In this document: piece after piece, positions 26,283 through 35,963 of the stretch
How the letters are laid out: every line of letters starts with the position of its first letter
How positions within the stretch are numbered: position 1 is the stretch's first letter
Source: JAIVGV01 sp032229975
GTDB lineage: Bacteria > Acidobacteriota > Blastocatellia > Pyrinomonadales > Pyrinomonadaceae
Reading direction: 5' to 3'
Length of the DNA stretch: 64,000 nt
Assembly (NCBI GenBank): GCA_032229975.1
Contig: JAVXVG010000020.1
Span: 1 to 64,000 of the forward strand
Translations under genes and position numbers: made by a program
The notes under the pieces: generated by a model
The model's input: only the letters and a program-made list of their open reading frames with translations
Database searches by the model: none
What the model was told of the DNA's origin: nothing

Positions 26283-27173
26283 TCACACCAAATTCATCGG
26301 CACAGGATTTTTCGGATCGGCGTAGTCATAGAAGCCGCGACCGGACTTGCGGCCGTAGAGACCGGCCATGACCATGCGCTTCAAGAGCGGCGGCGCGGCG
26401 AAGCGTCGCTCGCGAAACTCTGTGAACATGATCTCGGAGATGTAGTAGGTGGTGTCGAGCCCGACGAAGTCGAGCAAGGTGAGTGGCCCCATCGGGTGGC
26501 CGCAGCCGAGCCTCATGCCGTTGTCGATGTCAACGATTGAGCCTGCGCCCTCTTCGAGCGCGCGAATGGCGTCCAAGAGATAGGGCACGAGCAGGCGATT
26601 GACGATGAAGCCCGAACGATCTCCGGCGCGCACGGGAACTTTGCCAAGTCGCTTGCCGAACTCGACCGCTTGATCGTAAACCTCCGCATCCGTCAGGATC
26701 GTGCGGACGACCTCGACGAGCTTCATGATCGGCACGGGATTGAAGAAGTGCAGGCCGATGAAACGACGCTGTCTCTCTTGCGAAGTCGCCGTCATCATCT
26801 CCGTGATCGAGAGCGAAGAGGTGTTCGAGGCGAAGATCGTCTCCGGCTTGCAGAGCTTATCGAGCTGCGAGTAGGTGTCGCGCTTCGTCTCAAGATTCTC
26901 GATGATGGCCTCGATGATGATGTCGCAGTCCGCGAGGTCTTCAAACTTCGTCGTGCCTTTGAGACGCCCGCGCACCTGTGTCCGCTGCTCCGCCGTCATT
27001 GTTCCCTTCTCGACGAACTTCGAGAGCGACTTATCGATCCCGGCGAAGCCGCGCTCGCACAACTCGTCCGACACTTCGCGCACGACCACGTCGAAGCCCG
27101 CGTTGGCGGCGGTCTGCGCGACGCCTGAGCCCATCAAGCCGCAGCCGAGCACGCCGACTTTTTTGATCTCCAT
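26283..27173 (-). CDS. 3-hydroxyacyl-CoA (3-hydroxybutyryl-CoA) dehydrogenase
   Basis: A 296-residue protein of the short HBDH type. The N-terminal NAD-binding Rossmann motif is GVLGCGLMGSGVAQ. Catalytic-loop phrases are HFFNPVPIMKLVEVV (catalytic His), the Glu in the PVRAGDRSGFIVNR region, and the C-terminal dimer domain with GCGHPMGPLTLLDFVGLD. It oxidises 3-hydroxyacyl-CoA to 3-ketoacyl-CoA with NAD. Promoter-proximal gene of a two-gene operon with the crotonase. Confidence 0.94.
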   Translation of the reverse strand: MEIKKVGVLGCGLMGSGVAQTAANAGFDVVVREVSDELCERGFAGIDKSLSKFVEKGTMTAEQRTQVRGRLKGTTKFEDLADCDIIIEAIIENLETKRDTYSQLDKLCKPETIFASNTSSLSITEMMTATSQERQRRFIGLHFFNPVPIMKLVEVVRTILTDAEVYDQAVEFGKRLGKVPVRAGDRSGFIVNRLLVPYLLDAIRALEEGAGSIVDIDNGMRLGCGHPMGPLTLLDFVGLDTTYYISEIMFTEFRERRFAAPPLLKRMVMAGLYGRKSGRGFYDYADPKNPVPMNLV

Positions 27174-27239
27174 TTCCCGTCTCTCCTGTTTGAATGAAAG
27201 TTTGATTGCTTGAAACTCACTCGCGCGAAAGCGTGTCGC

Positions 27240-28583
27240 CTATTTGCTCTTCTGCGTCGAGTCTTTTTCATTAGTCGCTTGCGACTGCTTGTCCTTGTCG
27301 TCTTCGCTCAGCACGATGTTGTACTTTCCGCCCTCGGTCTTCACCCAGTTGTCCGCGCGCGGCTCCCACGCCTTGAAGTCATCTCCGAGTTGCTTTGCCG
27401 TCAACTGTCCGCGCGGTGTGGCGCGCTCGCGCGGGTCGAGTGTGGCGAAGGCTTGGGCCCGTGCGACGAGCGTGCGCAGTTCTCCGAGGATGCGACTGCT
27501 CTCTTCATCGAGACCGCGTGCGGCGTCGATCTTGGCAAGGGCCTTCCCTGCGGCATCTGCGTCGCCTTTGTTGAGTGCGGCGGCGAAGGCCTCCTGCCCG
27601 GAGTTGGTCGCGTCGATGTATGCGTTGGCTGCTGCGATGAGCGCGTTCTCAGTGGCTTGCGCGCGCGACACGTCCTGTTGCACGGCGCGCAGGTGTTGCT
27701 GCTCCGTGTCGAAGTGGCGCGCGACTTCGCCAAAGCCCGCGACGATGAGTGCGAGCGAGATGATCTGTAGGGCCTGCCACGTGAAGGCCACCGAGCCGCG
27801 CTCGCCGGGCCGCTTGTAATCGACGAAGAGGGCGAAGAGCATTCCGGCGGCGAGCCCGCCGAGGTGCGCGGCGTTATCGATGAAAGGGATCGTGTAGCCG
27901 ATGAAGAGATTGATCAAGATCGTCGGCAGCATCCCCAGACCGAAGGCGCGCTTGAAACCTTCGGGCAGCTCGTGTCGATACTTGAGGCCGAAGACGAAGA
28001 GCACGCCGACGAGACCGAAGAGCGCGCCCGACGCGCCCGCCGAGGGGCCATCTCCGCCGCGAAAAAGAAACTGGCCGATGACGCCCGGCTTGCCGCCGAT
28101 GCTCGAAGCGAAATAGCTCGCGGCGACTCCCGCGATGCCTGTCGCCACCCAGAAGAAGACGAAGCGCGCCGATCCATACAGACGCTCGACGTAGGGCCCG
28201 AGCATGAAGAGGCTGTACATATTGACGATGAGGTGCAGCCAACCGATGTGTATGAAGACCGGCGTGATGAGTCGCCACCACTGGCCCTGATTGATCAGCG
28301 AGTTGTACTTCGCGCCGAAGAGCATCAGCACGTTCGGGTCTTCCGTCCCGCCGCCCTTGACGGCGAAGCTCATCAGCAGGAAGACGAAGACGTTGAAGGT
28401 GACGAAGACGAAGGTGAACGTGGCGGGGCGCGTTAAGACTGCGCGCGCGAAGCGCATGGTCTCAGGATCGTAAGCGGGCTGGTTGCGTCGCGCGCTCTCG
28501 TCGCGCACTGCTACGACGGGCGCGTCGCACGCCGAGCAAGAACTCTCGCCCGCGCCGACAAGCGCGCCGCAACTGCGGCACAT
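27240..28583 (-). CDS. rhomboid family intramembrane serine protease with N-terminal zinc ribbon
   Basis: A 447-residue protein from ATG 28583; an upstream ATG at 28664 would add 27 residues ahead of the first Cys pair, which is unlikely. A CxxC-x(10)-CxxC zinc ribbon (residues 2-18) precedes six or more transmembrane helices. The catalytic serine is in GASGALFGL and the catalytic histidine in DNAAHLGGLAAG, the standard rhomboid dyad. HLIVNMYSLFMLG is the conserved loop and helix 2. A coiled-coil cytoplasmic tail (about 300-447) is rich in Ala, Lys and Asp. The substrate is unknown. Confidence 0.92.
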   Translation of the reverse strand: MCRSCGALVGAGESSCSACDAPVVAVRDESARRNQPAYDPETMRFARAVLTRPATFTFVFVTFNVFVFLLMSFAVKGGGTEDPNVLMLFGAKYNSLINQGQWWRLITPVFIHIGWLHLIVNMYSLFMLGPYVERLYGSARFVFFWVATGIAGVAASYFASSIGGKPGVIGQFLFRGGDGPSAGASGALFGLVGVLFVFGLKYRHELPEGFKRAFGLGMLPTILINLFIGYTIPFIDNAAHLGGLAAGMLFALFVDYKRPGERGSVAFTWQALQIISLALIVAGFGEVARHFDTEQQHLRAVQQDVSRAQATENALIAAANAYIDATNSGQEAFAAALNKGDADAAGKALAKIDAARGLDEESSRILGELRTLVARAQAFATLDPRERATPRGQLTAKQLGDDFKAWEPRADNWVKTEGGKYNIVLSEDDKDKQSQATNEKDSTQKSK

Positions 28584-28881
28584 GGTCGGTCGTCCCGCAT
28601 AAGTGTTCCCTGACTGTGACTCTGACAAAGTCTCCCTTATCCCCGCGCGTTGCATCGAGCGCAAGCCACGCTCGATTACGCGCGCACGACGATGTTACGC
28701 TTCCAACGCTGATCTTATAGCTCGGTTGTTAACTCGAAAACGATTCTACCCGATGCGCCTGAGAGTGTCATGCGAGGGCACGGCGCGACGCGGAACAACG
28801 GAGCGGGAATGATGAACGATAGAATCGCTAAGGCCCGCACGCTTATTTGTAAGCGAGACTGACTCGCCGCGCGCGGGCACG

Positions 28882-28911
28882 TTGACCGCGCGCGCGCCCG
28901 CGTGCTAGAAC
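28882..28911 (+). promoter_or_regulatory. sigma70-like promoter of the cheW-like gene
   Basis: TTGACC at 28882-28887 and TAGAAC at 28906-28911 with an 18-bp spacer. The predicted start near 28918 leaves about six bases before ATG 28924, too short for a ribosome binding site, so the mRNA may be nearly leaderless. Confidence 0.45.
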
Positions 28912-28923
28912 CCGACTGAATTC

Positions 28924-29466
28924 ATGGCAGCGACCGAGCAAAACAATGCGACCGCCGCGCGCAAACTCTTCGTCTTGCGTGCGGGCCCACGCCTCTTCGC
29001 GGTCTTCACGGAAGAGGTTGAGGCGACCGCCGCCGATCTCACGCCGACGCCGCTGCCCTTCGCGCCGCACGCTGTCCTCGGCGTCGTCAGTCTGCGCGGT
29101 CGCATCCGCACCGTCATCGATCCGTCGCGACTCCCCGACGATGTAGGGCCCGCCGCGCCCGATGCTGCTCAGTCTGGCCCCGATTCACCCGACTCCGATC
29201 CGTCGAACTACGATTCGTCATCCTCCGCTCAAACTTCCCCACGTCTCTTCGTCGCGCTCGCGGGCGACGAACAACTCGCGCTCGCCTGCGACGGCGCGGA
29301 GGAGCAGTTTGAGATCGCGCACGCACGCATCAAGCCGCCCGCCGATCCGCGCTCGCACACGCGCGGCACGGTTGAACGACACGGCTCACTCATCACCCTG
29401 CTCGATCCCGCGCTCCTCTTCGACGCCGCCACGCGCGGCATCGAACGCCGGCGCAAGAGGTCTTGA
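28924..29466 (+). CDS. cheW: CheW-like coupling protein
   Basis: A 180-residue protein with the beta-barrel pattern of CheW: LFVLRAGPRLFAVFTEEVEA, the LGVVSLRGRIRTVIDPSRL core motif (family: G-x-x-x-x-R-G-x-x-x-x-v-x-D) and a closing TVERHGSLITLLDPALLF. The middle (about residues 75-105) is an Asp/Ser/Pro-rich insert that would be a flexible loop. It may couple the CheA at 21576 to receptors; no receptor gene is in the window. No ribosome binding site is evident at ATG 28924. Confidence 0.82.
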   Translation: MAATEQNNATAARKLFVLRAGPRLFAVFTEEVEATAADLTPTPLPFAPHAVLGVVSLRGRIRTVIDPSRLPDDVGPAAPDAAQSGPDSPDSDPSNYDSSSSAQTSPRLFVALAGDEQLALACDGAEEQFEIAHARIKPPADPRSHTRGTVERHGSLITLLDPALLFDAATRGIERRRKRS

Positions 29467-29527
29467 CGCTGACAGCGAACGTCCGGCCTTTACACGCTGG
29501 CGCAGCGCGAATGTTAAGATAGCGCGC

Positions 29528-29622
29528 AGCACTCAGCCGTCAGCATTCAGCCAATCCATCCGGCGCACCTGACTTCCTTTCATGGCGACTGCGGTTCGGC
29601 TGATAGCTGATTGCTGAGTGCT
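29528..29622. repeat. 7-nt word hairpin in the leader of mutS2
   Basis: AGCACTC/CAGCCGT-type heptads form a left arm at 29528-29552 and a right arm at 29598-29622. The perfect 10-bp outer stem is 29528-29537 with 29613-29622. It ends eight bases before the mutS2 ATG at 29631 and replaces any ribosome binding site. Same family as 42993 and 46628. Confidence 0.72.
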
Positions 29623-29630
29623 GATTGCTT

Positions 29631-32174
29631 ATGAACGAACAAGCCTACGGGGTGCTCGAATACGATGCCTTGCGCGCGCTCGTGCGGCGAGGCGCGCAGA
29701 CCGAGATGGGACGCGCGCGCGCCGGTGAACTCGCGCCGCTCTCGTCGCTCGACGGAGTGCGACGTGCGCTCGCGACCGTCACCGAATCGCTTGAGCTGCG
29801 GCGTCGGGCCGCGCGCTGGTCTTTTTCGGAACTCGCCGATCCGTCGGAGCAGATCGCGCGTCTGAAGATCGAGGGCGCGATCTTGGAGCCGCTCGCGCTC
29901 TTAGAACTCGCGCGCCTGTGCGATCAGGCGGGCGAGGCGCGCGCGCTCATTCAATCGGAGCGTGAGGTGGCCCCCGCGCTGTGGGAGTTGGTCGCAGACC
30001 TCCCGCGCGAACTCTACAGCTTAGCCGCGCGCGTCACTTCAAAAATCCTGCCGGGCGGCGAACTCGACGACCGCGCCAGCCCCGAACTCGCGCGCATACG
30101 ACACGACATCAATCGTCTGCGCTCTACGATCACGCGCTCGCTCGAATCTCTGATGCGACGCGCCGAGGAGTCGATCCAAGATGAGTTGGTCACGATTAGA
30201 AATGATCGCTTCGTCGTTCCCGTGCGCGCGGATCATCGCGGTCGCGTGGCGGGCGTGGCGCACGGCTCTTCGTCTTCAGGCATGACGATCTTCGTCGAGC
30301 CTCTGGAAACCATCGAGTCGAACAACGAGCTGCAACACCTGCGCGAGACAGAGGGGCGCGAGATCACGCGGATACTTGCGACGCTCGCCGACGAGATGCG
30401 CCGCGAGCTTCCGGCCATCGAGCGCGCGGCCGAGGCGGTCGCCGAGCTCGACTTCATCGCGGCGAAGGCTTCGCTCGCCGTCGCGTTCGACTGCGTTGAG
30501 CCCGAAATCAACGAAGGCGGCCCGCTCGAACTCGTCGATGCGCGTCATCCTCTGCTCGAAGAGACTTTGCGCGCGGAGGGCGGCGCGGTCGTGCCCGTCT
30601 CTCTGCGGCTCGATGCGGAGCGGCCCGTGATGATCATTTCCGGATCAAACGCGGGCGGCAAAACGGTCGTCTTGAAGACCGCAGGGCTCGTCGCGCTGAT
30701 GGCCCTCTCAGGCCTGCACGTGCCCGCGCGATCCGCGTCCGTGCCGCTCTACGCCTCTGTGCTCGCCGACATCGGCGACAGCCAGTCGCTCGCCGCGCAC
30801 CTCTCGACGTTTACGGCGCACGTGCGAAACATCAGTCGCATGATCGAGCTGTGCGCTAAGAGCAGTGGCCCTGCTCTCGTCCTTCTCGACGAAGTTGGCA
30901 CGGGAACTGATCCGGAGGAAGGATCGGCCCTCGGAGTGGCCGTCGTCGATCACTTCCGGCGCGCGTGCGGCGCGCACGTCGTCGCGACGACTCATTACAG
31001 TGGCTTGAAGCACTACGCGGCGAGCGACGCGGGCGTGGTGAACGCGAGCGTCGAGTTTGACGAGAAGACTTTGCAGCCGACCTATCGTTTGCTCGTCGGC
31101 ATCGCGGGCTCTTCATCGGGACTTGAGATCGCAGAGCGTTTCGGCTTTCCCTCCGCACTCGTGCGCGAGGCTGCGTCGCACGTCAACGATGCGTCGAGGC
31201 AAGCGAGCGAATACCTGCGACGCATCAAGCGCGAGTCGGAAGAGGCGGAGGCCCTGCGACGCGCGCTCGAAGAGGAACGCGCCGCAGTCGCCGAGAAATA
31301 TGCGTCACTCGAACGCGAAGCCGCGCGACGCGAGAGCGAGCGTCAACAGAAGTTCGAGCGCGATCTGCGCGCGGGCGTGGCCGAGTTTGAGCAACGCTCG
31401 CGCGATCTGATCTCGAAGATTGAAGATCGCGCCGAGCGCATCCACGTCGAGCGAGAAGCTGAGCGACGCGCCGCAGAACTCCGGCGCGAAGCACAGAGGG
31501 CCGCGCAAAAGAGTCGCGCCGTGACGAAGGCCGCGACCGTCGAGCAAGCAGGCGGCGTCCGCGTCGTCCGTCACGCGAGCGCAAACGAGTCTGCGTCTTC
31601 GTCGTTCGCGTCCGCGCAGTCTTCGTCAGTATCATCTTCCGGCACGGCTGAGTTTCGGCCCGCCTCGGAGCAGCGCGAGATCGTGCGTGGCGACGCGGTG
31701 CGTTTGCGCGCGTTCGGCAAGACCGGAGTGGTCGAGAGCATTCGCGATGGCGAGGCGGAGGTGAGAGTCGGCAACATTCGTCTGCGCGAGAAACTTATAA
31801 ACCTCGAACTCATGGAGCGCACCGCGACGAAGCAAGTCGCGCCGCCACGCTCGCGCGGCGCGCAACTTGAACAGTTGGCGGCGGCACGACCGACGACCGA
31901 AGTGCGACTCGGTGATTCGCGACGCGACGCGGACGCAGAGATCAATCTCATCGGCAGAACGACTGACGAGGCGAGCGATTCGGTCGATAAATTTCTCGAC
32001 GAGGCTTTCCTCCAACGCTTTTCCCACGTCCGCATCATCCACGGTCACGGCACTGGCGCGCTGCGCCGCGCCGTCGCCGAGTTGCTGCGGGGCCACCCGC
32101 ACGTCGCTGGCTTCGCACTGGCCCCACCCGATCAAGGCGGCGCGGGCGCGACCGTCGTCGAGTTGAAACAGTAG
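29631..32174 (+). CDS. mutS2: MutS2 endonuclease/ribosome rescue ATPase
   Basis: An 847-residue protein from ATG 29631. The N-terminal clamp region lacks the mismatch-recognition domain of MutS1. The ATPase has Walker A (GSNAGGKTV), Walker B (LLDEVGTGTDPEEG) and the dimer signature STFTAHVRN. A long coiled coil (about 520-640) is followed by a Ser-rich linker, a KOW-like segment, and a C-terminal Smr nuclease domain (LIGRTTDEASDSV, IIHGHGTGALR). MutS2 proteins suppress recombination and, in some bacteria, split collided ribosomes. The gene precedes dnaG on the same strand by 37 bases. Confidence 0.95.
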   Translation: MNEQAYGVLEYDALRALVRRGAQTEMGRARAGELAPLSSLDGVRRALATVTESLELRRRAARWSFSELADPSEQIARLKIEGAILEPLALLELARLCDQAGEARALIQSEREVAPALWELVADLPRELYSLAARVTSKILPGGELDDRASPELARIRHDINRLRSTITRSLESLMRRAEESIQDELVTIRNDRFVVPVRADHRGRVAGVAHGSSSSGMTIFVEPLETIESNNELQHLRETEGREITRILATLADEMRRELPAIERAAEAVAELDFIAAKASLAVAFDCVEPEINEGGPLELVDARHPLLEETLRAEGGAVVPVSLRLDAERPVMIISGSNAGGKTVVLKTAGLVALMALSGLHVPARSASVPLYASVLADIGDSQSLAAHLSTFTAHVRNISRMIELCAKSSGPALVLLDEVGTGTDPEEGSALGVAVVDHFRRACGAHVVATTHYSGLKHYAASDAGVVNASVEFDEKTLQPTYRLLVGIAGSSSGLEIAERFGFPSALVREAASHVNDASRQASEYLRRIKRESEEAEALRRALEEERAAVAEKYASLEREAARRESERQQKFERDLRAGVAEFEQRSRDLISKIEDRAERIHVEREAERRAAELRREAQRAAQKSRAVTKAATVEQAGGVRVVRHASANESASSSFASAQSSSVSSSGTAEFRPASEQREIVRGDAVRLRAFGKTGVVESIRDGEAEVRVGNIRLREKLINLELMERTATKQVAPPRSRGAQLEQLAAARPTTEVRLGDSRRDADAEINLIGRTTDEASDSVDKFLDEAFLQRFSHVRIIHGHGTGALRRAVAELLRGHPHVAGFALAPPDQGGAGATVVELKQ

Positions 32175-32211
32175 AGCGTTTGCGAGTTAAATCGACTGAA
32201 AAGATTCTGCG

Positions 32212-34050
32212 ATGCGTTTCCCACAGACATTCTTAGACGATCTCAAGCGGCAGGCGGACATCGTGCGCGTGGTGCAGGACTATGTGTCTCTGAAGAAGAA
32301 GGGCGCGAACTGGATGGCGTGCTGCCCGTTTCATCAGGAGAAGTCGCCGTCGTTTTCGGTGAACCCGGCGAAGGAGATGTTCTATTGCTTCGGCTGCGGG
32401 AAGGGCGGCAACGTTATCACGTTCGTGATGGAGATGGAACACCTGTCATTTCCGGAGGCGATCAAGGTCGTCGCGGAGAAGTCGGGCATGACGTTGCCGC
32501 AACTTGTCGACGACGAGAAGTTCGAGACGAGGCGCAAGGACGCAGATGAGATTGTCGAACTTAACACGTGGGCTCTGGAATGGTGGGAGCAGCAGTATCA
32601 AGAGGGAGTGGCGAAGGCGGCGCGCGAGTATATAGAGAGTCGCGGCATCACGGACGAGACGCGCAAAACTTTTCGTCTGGGGTTCGCGCCCGACAGTTGG
32701 GATGCGATCTCTTCGCACCTGAAACGCAAGGGGGCCACCGCGTCGCAGATCGAGCGGAGCGGCTTGGTCGTCAAGAAAGAGACGGGTGGTTTTTATGATC
32801 GCTTTCGCGGTCGCATCATCTTTCCGGTCTTGGACGCGCAGGGTCGCGCGGTCGCGTTCGGCGCGAGGGTGCTTCCGGGCGGGGGCGAGCCGAAGTATCT
32901 GAACTCGCCGGAGACCGCAGCCTACACGAAGGGCCGACACCTCTACGGCTTGCACCAGAGCCGCGAGGAGATTCGACACAAGAAGTTCGTCATTCTCGTC
33001 GAAGGTTATCTCGACGTAATCGTTCCCTCTCAGTTCGGCGTGCGAAACTGCGTGGCGAGTTTGGGAACGTCTCTCACGTCGGAGCAGGCGCGGCTCTTGG
33101 GTCGGTTTGCGCGTCGCGTGGTGGTCAACTATGATGGTGACCGCGCCGGGATAGCCGCCGCCAAGCGTGCCATCGAGGTGCTTCTGCCGGAAGATTTCGA
33201 AGTCAAAATACTCGTGCTGCCCGACGGCTTAGACCCTGACGAATTTCTTCGCGCGCGTGGGCTCGAAGAGTACAACGAGCGGCGCGGCGCTGCGCTTCCT
33301 TACATTCAATTCGTGCTCGATCAAGCTGTGAGCGGGCGCAACCTCCGTCGCCCGGCGGACAAAGCTGCGGCGGTCGAGGAGTCTCTGCCGTTCGTGCGGG
33401 CCGTCAAGAACAGGATTCAGAGGCGCGAGTATTTTGATATGACGATGGACGTGCTACGCGTCGAGGAGCCGAGCTTGCGACGAGAACTCTGGCGCACGGT
33501 CACGTCGGTGAACGCGACGACGGACGCGGCGCGCGTCGAGCAACAGATCGCGCGCGCGCAGAGCGTGCCCGTCACAGTCGCAGAGCAGCGTCTGTTGGAG
33601 TTGCTCGCGCACGACGCGGAGGTGCGCGCGATCATCTTGCCGCAGCTCGAAGAGGCCGACTATGAGGAGTTGCCGAGCGCGCGTGTCTTCGCGGCTTTGA
33701 AAGAGATCGAGCGCGAAGGACTCGAAGTAGATTTCGCGACGCTCGGCGAACGCACGGAAAACGATCCGGTGGCCGCCGATCTCGTCCCCGTCGTGTTGAT
33801 GGCCGAGTCAGCGCGCGCAGAGGGCGAGGCTTCGGACGACGTGCTGGCCGCAGCCGAAAGTTGTCTCGCCGCGCTCAGACTGATGCGCGTCGAGCGACGT
33901 TTGAAAGACCTCTCAGTCGAGATCGCGGAAGCGGAGCGCGCGGGCGACGATGCGCGGCGCGACCGGCTCGTGCTCGAAAATCTCGAATGGACGCGGCGAC
34001 GCAACGAGATCATGCCGCGCGGCTCAAGTTTAAACGGCAGCAATCCTTAA
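32212..34050 (+). CDS. dnaG: DNA primase DnaG
   Basis: A 612-residue protein. The CHC2 zinc-binding domain at the N-terminus has CPFH and CFGCG ligands (about residues 39-64). The Toprim catalytic core follows with VEGYLDVI (conserved Glu) and YDGDRAG (DxD). The C-terminal helical domain is the DnaB-binding region. It makes RNA primers for lagging-strand synthesis. The order mutS2-dnaG-rpoD recalls the macromolecular synthesis operon, with rpoD starting 27 bases downstream. Confidence 0.96.
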   Translation: MRFPQTFLDDLKRQADIVRVVQDYVSLKKKGANWMACCPFHQEKSPSFSVNPAKEMFYCFGCGKGGNVITFVMEMEHLSFPEAIKVVAEKSGMTLPQLVDDEKFETRRKDADEIVELNTWALEWWEQQYQEGVAKAAREYIESRGITDETRKTFRLGFAPDSWDAISSHLKRKGATASQIERSGLVVKKETGGFYDRFRGRIIFPVLDAQGRAVAFGARVLPGGGEPKYLNSPETAAYTKGRHLYGLHQSREEIRHKKFVILVEGYLDVIVPSQFGVRNCVASLGTSLTSEQARLLGRFARRVVVNYDGDRAGIAAAKRAIEVLLPEDFEVKILVLPDGLDPDEFLRARGLEEYNERRGAALPYIQFVLDQAVSGRNLRRPADKAAAVEESLPFVRAVKNRIQRREYFDMTMDVLRVEEPSLRRELWRTVTSVNATTDAARVEQQIARAQSVPVTVAEQRLLELLAHDAEVRAIILPQLEEADYEELPSARVFAALKEIEREGLEVDFATLGERTENDPVAADLVPVVLMAESARAEGEASDDVLAAAESCLAALRLMRVERRLKDLSVEIAEAERAGDDARRDRLVLENLEWTRRRNEIMPRGSSLNGSNP

Positions 34051-34077
34051 TTCCTCTTCGGCGGGTGGAATAATAAA

Positions 34078-35838
34078 GTGAGCATTGAAGAGAAAGATCA
34101 GGACGACGTGATGTCCCGGCTCTTGGAGCTGGGCACGGACAAGAAGTTCCTCACCTTCGACGATCTCAATCGAGAGCTGCCCGACAACATGGTGTCGCCC
34201 GACGACATCGAGGACGTGCTGCAAAAGTTGGACGGCGCGAACATCGCCGTCGCCGATGCAGAGGAGCGCATGATCGAGTCTGCTGCTGCGGTCGCCGCCT
34301 CAGCCGACGACGAAGAGATCGACGAGGACGTTGAACTCGATCTCTCCGCCGGTGCATTGGAAAAAACTAACGATCCCGTCCGTCTGTATTTGCGTGAGAT
34401 GGGTGTCGTGCCGCTCTTGACGCGCGAGGGCGAGGTGTCCATCGCCAAGCGGATCGAGCGCGGTCAGATGAAGACGCAGAAGTCGATCTCGCGCTCGCCC
34501 ATCGCGGTCTGCGAGCTGATGAAGATCGGCGACGAGTTGGAAGCGGGCAAGCTCAACATACGCGATGTGGTCGGCTTCTCAGATCAAGCTGAGTTGACGG
34601 GTCAGGAAGATAAGGCGGAAGAGTATTACCAGTGGACGGTCGAAGGCATCAACAACGTCCGCCGCGTCTTCAAGGCCGGACTGAAAGACTGGGAGAAGCT
34701 CCGGGCCGAGTTGAAGGTGACGCGCGGCAAGAAGTCGAAGAAGCTCTTGCGCCTGCGTCGCAAGGTGGCCCGCGCGCGGCTTGAGATCGCGCAGCAGATC
34801 GCCGGCTCGCGCACGCCTGCGGGCGCGGACAAGGGTTTGAACATCACGGAGCGCGCGCGCCAGCGTTTGATCAACTCCGTGCGCTCCGTCGCGCTCGACG
34901 TGCGATCAGCCGAGCGCGACATCGAACGCTACACCGAGAAGCTAGGGCGCAAGCGCATCAAGCCGGAGGACGAGCGCGAGTACAAGCGACAGATCGCTTC
35001 GGCGAAGAAGCGACTCCAGATGATCGAGCAGGAGACTCTCATCTCGCCCATCGAGATCAAGCGCGCGCTGCAATCAATCGTCATCGGCGAGCACGAGACC
35101 GGACAAGCGAAGCGCGAGTTGATCGAAGCGAACCTGCGCCTCGTCGTCTCCATCGCCAAGAAGTACACGAATCGCGGTCTGCAATTTCTCGATCTCATTC
35201 AAGAGGGCAACATCGGCTTGATGAAAGCCGTGGACAAGTTCGAGTGGCGGCGCGGCTATAAATTCTCGACCTACGCGACGTGGTGGATTCGTCAGGCCAT
35301 CACGCGCGCGATTGCCGATCAAGCTCGCACTATTCGCATCCCCGTCCACATGATCGAGACGATCAATAAACTCATCCGCACCTCTCGCGCGCTCGTGCAA
35401 GAACTCGGTCGCGAGCCGACGAGCGAAGAGATCGCGAAGAAGATGGAGATACCCGTCTCGAAGGTTCGCAAGGTCTTGAAGATCGCGCAGGAACCGATCT
35501 CGCTCGAAACGCCCATCGGCGAGGAAGAAGACTCGCACCTCGGCGACTTCATCGAAGACAAGTCGATCCTGAATCCTGCGGACGCCGTCGTCGCGTCGAA
35601 CTTGAGAGAGATCACCGACGAAGTTTTAGCGACGCTCACGCCGCGCGAAGAGAAGGTCATCAAGATGCGCTTTGGCTTGGGCACGACCGGCTCCGAGCAC
35701 ACGCTCGAAGAGGTCGGGCAACACTTCGCCGTCACACGCGAGCGCATCCGTCAGATCGAGGCGAAGGCTCTCAGGAAACTTCGTCACCCGTCGCGCTCAC
35801 GCAAGTTGAAGGCTTTTTTAGAGGGCACGAAGCAATAA
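34078..35838 (+). CDS. rpoD: primary sigma factor RpoD (sigma70)
   Basis: A 586-residue protein starting at GTG 34078, with GGGTGGA about ten bases upstream. Region 1.1 (residues 1-85) is present, followed by region 1.2 (NDPVRLYLREMGVVPLLTREGE), a non-conserved insertion, and region 2 (ANLRLVVSIAKKYTNRGLQFLDLIQEGNIGLMKAVDKFE and YATWWIRQAITRAI). Region 3 and region 4 (TLEEVGQHFAVTRERIRQIEAKALRKLRHP) complete it. All DNA-contact regions are intact. Its preferred promoter should resemble the TTGACx/TATAAT elements seen in this window. Confidence 0.97.
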   Translation: MSIEEKDQDDVMSRLLELGTDKKFLTFDDLNRELPDNMVSPDDIEDVLQKLDGANIAVADAEERMIESAAAVAASADDEEIDEDVELDLSAGALEKTNDPVRLYLREMGVVPLLTREGEVSIAKRIERGQMKTQKSISRSPIAVCELMKIGDELEAGKLNIRDVVGFSDQAELTGQEDKAEEYYQWTVEGINNVRRVFKAGLKDWEKLRAELKVTRGKKSKKLLRLRRKVARARLEIAQQIAGSRTPAGADKGLNITERARQRLINSVRSVALDVRSAERDIERYTEKLGRKRIKPEDEREYKRQIASAKKRLQMIEQETLISPIEIKRALQSIVIGEHETGQAKRELIEANLRLVVSIAKKYTNRGLQFLDLIQEGNIGLMKAVDKFEWRRGYKFSTYATWWIRQAITRAIADQARTIRIPVHMIETINKLIRTSRALVQELGREPTSEEIAKKMEIPVSKVRKVLKIAQEPISLETPIGEEEDSHLGDFIEDKSILNPADAVVASNLREITDEVLATLTPREEKVIKMRFGLGTTGSEHTLEEVGQHFAVTRERIRQIEAKALRKLRHPSRSRKLKAFLEGTKQ

Positions 35839-35963
35839 TTGATCAGTTATTATTGTCAGTCGTCCGTTGCTTTTCCTCGCTTCAAAGCCTCTTAAAGTCG
35901 CGTGGCGGCATCAAACTCAATCACACAAATGACAGGTAACGACAAAGAATTGACGGCTTTTTA

